11,179 bases of DNA from Pseudomonadota bacterium (GTDB lineage Bacteria > Pseudomonadota > Alphaproteobacteria > Rhizobiales > Xanthobacteraceae). The notes below the pieces were generated by a model. It did not search any database. It was not told the DNA's origin and saw only the letters and a list, made by a program, of their open reading frames with translations. The stretch is taken from assembly GCA_963205465.1 (NCBI GenBank), contig CAUJKG010000090.1, positions 1 to 11,179 on the forward strand, in the 5' to 3' direction. Position numbers and translations under genes: made by a program. Numbering within the stretch: position 1 is the first letter of the stretch; every line of letters begins with the position of its first letter. This document shows positions 5,866 to 11,179 of this stretch, piece by piece.

Positions 5866-6699
5866 ATGGCAGCGAACGAGCGTCTCCGCTTCCGGAATGC
5901 CAGCCTTGCCGTGCTCGCCGCGGCGGCCTTGAGTTTCGCCGCGCCTGCCGCTTTGGCCCAGATCAACGAGCGCTGCCCGCGGCTGGTTTCGACGCTGCCC
6001 AGCCCTTTGCAACAGGTTTCGCTCCGGCTGGTGCAGCAAAAGGCTGAAACACCCGTCAACATCACCTTCATCGGCCACGCCACCTTCCTGATCGAAAGCC
6101 CGGGCGGCATCAAGATCGCGTCCGACTACAACGATTACGTGCGCCCCGACGCGGTGCCCGATATCGCGACCATGAATCGCGCGCATTCGACCCATTACAC
6201 GCTCTCGCCCGATCCTGCGATCAAGCACGTGCTGCGCGGCTGGGGCGAGAACGGCGCGGAGGCGAAACACGAGCTGACGCTCGGCGACGTTTATGTGCGC
6301 AACGTGCCGACCAATATTCGCGACTGGCAGGGCGGCACCATCTACGGCCAGAACTCCATTTTCGTGTTCGAGATCGGCGGGCTTTGCATCGCACATCTCG
6401 GGCATCTGCATCACACGTTGACCGCGGCACACCTCGACGCGCTCGGCCGCATCGATGTCGTACTGGTGCCGGTCGACGGCTCGTTCACGCTCAATACCGA
6501 CGGCATGGTCGAAGTCTTGAAACAGATCGACGCACCGGTCGCGATCCCGATGCATATGTTCGGCGAAGCGACACTACAGCGCTTCCTGGAAAAGATGGGG
6601 CAGATTTACGAAGTGCAGCGGCATCCTTCCCGCAGCATCATGTTTTCGCGCTCGACCATGCCGAAAGGCCGGACGATGATCGTGCTGCAGGGGCGATAA
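5866..6699 (+). CDS. Exported metallo-beta-lactamase-fold (UlaG-like) protein with a degenerate metal motif
   Basis: A 277-residue protein with a Sec-type signal peptide (basic RLRFR, hydrophobic ASLAVLAAAALSFAAPAALA, probable cut near residue 31). The mature part has the UlaG-like MBL layout: ITFIGHATFLIES (67-78), IKIASDYNDYVRP, the metal-motif strand, SIFVFEIGGLCIAHLGHLHH (164-183), VVLVPVDG (198-205) and IPMHMFGE with His230. The strand that should carry HxHxDH reads NRAHSTH (104-110), keeping the second and last His (107, 110) but with Arg and Thr instead of His and Asp, so metal binding may be altered. The start at 5866 is preferred over the in-frame ATG at 5818, which would put 16 extra residues in front of the signal peptide and overlap the moeB start. 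Substrate is unknown. It is probably transcribed alone. Confidence 0.82.
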   Translation: MAANERLRFRNASLAVLAAAALSFAAPAALAQINERCPRLVSTLPSPLQQVSLRLVQQKAETPVNITFIGHATFLIESPGGIKIASDYNDYVRPDAVPDIATMNRAHSTHYTLSPDPAIKHVLRGWGENGAEAKHELTLGDVYVRNVPTNIRDWQGGTIYGQNSIFVFEIGGLCIAHLGHLHHTLTAAHLDALGRIDVVLVPVDGSFTLNTDGMVEVLKQIDAPVAIPMHMFGEATLQRFLEKMGQIYEVQRHPSRSIMFSRSTMPKGRTMIVLQGR

Positions 6700-6706
6700 T
6701 CGGCTT

Positions 6707-6755
6707 CCTCATGGTTCGAGACGCGCGCGTTTTGCGCTCGCTCCTCAGGATGAGG
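6707..6755. repeat. Palindromic intergenic repeat (REP-like, Bradyrhizobium/Rhodopseudomonas type)
   Basis: A 49-bp element fills most of the 64-bp gap between two convergent genes. Its ends are CCTCAT and ATGAGG. Inside are CGAGACGCGCGCG, a TTTT loop, then GCGCTCGCTCCTC, so that GAG/CTC and GCGC/GCGC can pair again after an internal loop. Arms reading CCTCATCCTGAGGAG and CGTCTCGAA followed by CCATGAGG or GGATGAGG are what I recall for an abundant repeat family in Bradyrhizobium-like genomes (recall, not a search). In this copy one arm is the GG form and the other the CC-incompatible form, so the outer stem is only 6 bp. The structure could act as a two-way transcription stop. Confidence 0.7.
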
Positions 6756-6763
6756 CTGAGCGA

Positions 6764-9187
<2,424 letters not shown>

Positions 9188-9208
9188 GGGGTGATTTTCC
9201 GTCGCGAT

Positions 9209-9228
9209 TCGCGGCTGATTTGCCGCGA
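9209..9228 (-). promoter_or_regulatory. GC-rich hairpin in the gyrB leader
   Basis: TCGCGGC and GCCGCGA form a perfect 7-bp inverted repeat around a 6-nt loop (TGATTT on the plus strand), ending 21 bp upstream of the gyrB ATG. There is no T-tract after it, so it is not a terminator. A TAAAAT on the minus strand (9236-9231) lies just upstream and could be a -10 box, in which case transcription would start inside the hairpin. If transcription starts further up, the hairpin is in the 5' leader and could affect translation or stability. Confidence 0.35.
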
Positions 9229-9260
9229 TGATTTTACCTCATATGGGGAGGCAAACCTTG

Positions 9261-9336
9261 CGAAAAAATGGCCCCGTGGCGGGTATTTTCGGCCTCGCAA
9301 GCCATTGAAAAACAAGCCTGTTTTCAGCTGCTGAAA
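9261..9336 (-). other. Cluster of small inverted repeats in the recF-gyrB spacer
   Basis: Going with gyrB transcription, three small hairpins follow one another: CTGAAA/TTTCAG arms (9322-9336); AAAACA/TGTTTT arms (9309-9324, overlapping the first, so the two exclude each other); and CGAAAA/TTTTCG enclosing CCCG-CCA-CGGG (9261-9291), with a T6 run at 9268-9263. None is a strong intrinsic terminator, but together they could slow or partly stop transcription coming from recF. The rest of the 228-bp spacer (9188-9415) shows no gene and no convincing promoter. Confidence 0.3.
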
Positions 9337-9415
9337 GCGCCGTTCCGCAAGCATTCGCGGGACCGCGGTAAAGCACGCGCTGTCCTTGATTCTTTTTGGC
9401 AGCCGGGAAGGCCGC

Positions 9416-10558
9416 TCACGCGATCCGGACAGCTTCCCCGGGGCTTACCCGAAACCGCGCGGCGCCTTTTTCCAGTGCCTCGAAGGCGCTTTCGTCGACG
9501 CCGGTCACGAGCACCTGTGCGCCGAGCGTATCGAGCGAGGCAAAGAGCGCGGCGCGGCGCTCCGCATCCAGAAATGCCGCGACATCGTCCAAGAGCACGA
9601 TCGGCGCAAAGCCATGCATCGCGGTGACGAGACGCGCATGCGAAAGGATCAGGCCGACCAGAAGTGCCTTGCGCTCCCCAGTCGAAGCGCGCGCCGCTTC
9701 GATCCCCTTCTCGGCATGGCGCACGATCAGGTCGGAACGATGCGGGCCTTCGAGTGTGCGGCCGGCCGCGCGGTCGCGCCGACGATTATCGAACAGCCGC
9801 GCGCGATAGCGCTCCTCGACTTCGGTCGCGCTTTCGCTCTGCAAGGCCCGCTCCACTTCACCATCGAGCGCAATCTGCGCGGTGGGGAAGCCGGTTGCGG
9901 ACGCGCGGTTCGCTTCGATCTCGGCGGCAAGCCGCTGCACGGTCTCGGCACGCGCGGCCGCGACGGCGACGGCGAGTTCCGCGACCTCATGCTCAATCGC
10001 GTCCATCCATTTCCTGTCGAAGTTCGGCTCTTCCAGCAGGCGATTGCGCGAACGCAGCGCGCGATCGAGCGCCGAAACGCGGCCCGCATGTTCAGCGTCG
10101 ATCGCAAGCACGAGCCGGTCGAGAAAGCGGCGGCGTTCGCCCGCCGCACCCAGAAACAGTCCATCCATCTCGGGGATGAGCCAGATCACCCGCAGATGCT
10201 CGGCAAATGCCGTTGCCGAAGAAACCGGCTCGCGATCAATGCGCGAGCGGCGCGACGGGGTCTCGCCTTCCGCCGGAGCATCGATACCGGTGCCGAGGAG
10301 CGCCTCGCCCAGCGCGCCATCGATCTCGGCCGCAACCGCCCAGGAGCCGTCGCCTTCGGTTGCGGCGACGTCTTCGAGCGTCGCACGGCGCAAGCCGCGG
10401 CCGGGCGTGAGAAAAGACACCGCTTCGAGGATGTTGGTCTTGCCCGCGCCGTTCTGACCAAGAAACAGCGCGGTGCGGCCCTCAAGATCGAGCGCCGCCT
10501 GCCGATAAGAACGGAAGTTGGAAAGTTTGAGCTTGAGAAGGCGTGCGTGCGGGATCAC
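9416..10558 (-). CDS. recF: DNA replication and repair protein RecF
   Basis: RecF is an SMC-like ABC ATPase that, with RecO and RecR, loads RecA at single-strand gaps and supports replication restart. The 380-residue protein has all ATPase motifs: Walker A GQNGAGKT (34-41), the ABC signature STGERKALL (292-300), and Walker B VLLDDVAAFLD (321-331), with LRVIWLIPEMDGLFLGAAGERRRFLD (122-147), a typical RecF block, in the lid region. The middle part (about 170-260) is helical and charged. The start is a GTG at 10558, the most upstream start in frame; no good Shine-Dalgarno precedes it, so translation may depend on dnaN, whose stop is 32 bp upstream. The order dnaN-recF-gyrB is the classic replication cluster. 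Confidence 0.96.
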   Translation of the reverse strand: MIPHARLLKLKLSNFRSYRQAALDLEGRTALFLGQNGAGKTNILEAVSFLTPGRGLRRATLEDVAATEGDGSWAVAAEIDGALGEALLGTGIDAPAEGETPSRRSRIDREPVSSATAFAEHLRVIWLIPEMDGLFLGAAGERRRFLDRLVLAIDAEHAGRVSALDRALRSRNRLLEEPNFDRKWMDAIEHEVAELAVAVAAARAETVQRLAAEIEANRASATGFPTAQIALDGEVERALQSESATEVEERYRARLFDNRRRDRAAGRTLEGPHRSDLIVRHAEKGIEAARASTGERKALLVGLILSHARLVTAMHGFAPIVLLDDVAAFLDAERRAALFASLDTLGAQVLVTGVDESAFEALEKGAARFRVSPGEAVRIA

Positions 10559-10590
10559 GGTTTGACGCGCGAAGGAAATGCCCTTCGCAC

Positions 10591-11179
10591 CTAGACCCGC
10601 ATCGGCATCAGCACATAGAGCGCGCCGTCGCCTTCCATGTCCTCGATCAGCGTCGGCGAACCGGGATCGGCCAGCTTCAGCCGCGCCTTCTCGCCACCAA
10701 CCTGCTGCAGAATGTCGAGGAGGTAACGACCGTTGAAGCCGATATCGAGCGCTTCCGCGCCATATTCGACTTCAAGCTCTTCAATCGCCGAGCCGGAATC
10801 CGGATTGATGACCGAGAGCATGAGTTTGCCGTCGGTCAGCGCGAGCTTCACGGCACGGCCGCGCTCGCTCGAAACGGTGGAGACGCGATCGACCGCCGAC
10901 ATGAACTCGCTCTTGTCGACGACGAGCGTCTTGTCGTTGCCGGCCGGGATCACGCGGGCATAATCCGGGAAGGTGCCGTCGATCAGTTTTGAGGTCAGCA
11001 CCACGTTGCCGAGCGTGAAGCGGATCTTGCCCTGCGACAGTTCGATGGTGACTTCCGCCTCGGCGTCCTCGATCAGCCGTTGCACCTCGCCGACCGTCTT
11101 GCGCGGCACGATGACGCCGGGAATGCCGCTCGCGCCCTTGGGCAGCGCCAGATCGACCTGCGCCAGCCGATGGCCGTCG
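10591..11179 (-). CDS. dnaN: DNA polymerase III subunit beta (sliding clamp); partial, N-terminal part outside the window
   Basis: DnaN forms the ring-shaped dimer that tethers DNA polymerases and other partners to DNA. About 195 C-terminal residues of a protein usually near 370 are present; the frame is open at the right edge. Seen: the DGHRLAQVDL segment at the edge, VIVPRKTVGEV, the KLIDGTFPDYARVIP block that lines the partner-binding pocket, and the conserved C-terminus ALYVLMPMRV (the MPMR end is a hallmark of the clamp). A GTG at 11109 begins an open subframe but is an internal Val codon, since the conserved protein continues upstream of it. It is followed by recF after 32 bp and probably co-transcribed; dnaA is expected just upstream, outside the window. 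Confidence 0.96.
   Translation of the reverse strand, partial: DGHRLAQVDLALPKGASGIPGVIVPRKTVGEVQRLIEDAEAEVTIELSQGKIRFTLGNVVLTSKLIDGTFPDYARVIPAGNDKTLVVDKSEFMSAVDRVSTVSSERGRAVKLALTDGKLMLSVINPDSGSAIEELEVEYGAEALDIGFNGRYLLDILQQVGGEKARLKLADPGSPTLIEDMEGDGALYVLMPMRV

Noticed and set aside
9188..9415. Replication origin or DnaA boxes near gyrB/dnaN
   Set aside because: No TTATNCACA-like cluster or AT-rich unwinding region is visible; dnaA-dnaN proximity alone does not mark the origin in alphaproteobacteria.
9386..10594. Plus-strand open frame of about 400 codons opposite recF
   Set aside because: It lies entirely antisense to a fully motif-supported recF; the Arg/Ala/His-rich product has no recognisable domain. 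Such frames are expected in GC-rich genomes.
11001..11109. A separate gene starting at the GTG at 11109
   Set aside because: The frame continues upstream with conserved DnaN residues (DGHRLAQVDL) to the window edge, so the GTG is an internal Val codon.

Overview
The window looks like an ordinary core-chromosome segment of an alphaproteobacterium, most likely order Hyphomicrobiales (Rhizobiales) and close to Bradyrhizobium/Rhodopseudomonas/Afipia. This rests on the GC-rich coding sequence, an Irr-type Fur regulator carrying a heme regulatory motif and transcribed divergently from fabA-fabB-fabI, a dnaN-recF-gyrB cluster, and a palindromic intergenic repeat of a type I recall from Bradyrhizobium-like genomes. 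No tRNA, rRNA, CRISPR array, transposase, prophage gene or other accessory island was seen. I did not find an undescribed system, and the findings are modest second-look items.

Left part (1-2905): a minus-strand lipid operon fabA > fabB > fabI (fabI runs off the left edge) encodes the anaerobic unsaturated fatty-acid branch and the enoyl-ACP reductase. Facing away from it on the plus strand is irr, the heme/iron-responsive regulator. The AT-rich spacer between fabA and irr holds a perfect 12-bp palindrome and a plausible irr promoter.

Middle (2928-6699): a minus-strand exported protein with two SH3-like domains is divergent from a plus-strand pair. That pair is a D-2-hydroxyacid dehydrogenase of the glyoxylate/hydroxypyruvate reductase type and a small VOC-fold protein 9 bp downstream. 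The VOC gene converges on a minus-strand MoeB/ThiF-type E1-like adenylyltransferase, and their stop codons interlock. The adenylyltransferase is divergent from an exported metallo-beta-lactamase-fold protein with a degenerate metal motif.

Right part (6707-11179): a palindromic repeat sits where the MBL gene meets the end of gyrB. Then, all on the minus strand (order of transcription dnaN > recF > gyrB), come the replication/repair genes: the beta sliding clamp (its start lies outside the window), the RecF gap-repair ATPase, and DNA gyrase subunit B. The 228-bp recF-gyrB spacer contains several small inverted repeats and may hold a separate gyrB promoter. In relatives dnaA lies just upstream of dnaN, so it is expected just beyond the right edge. 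No DnaA-box cluster was seen here.
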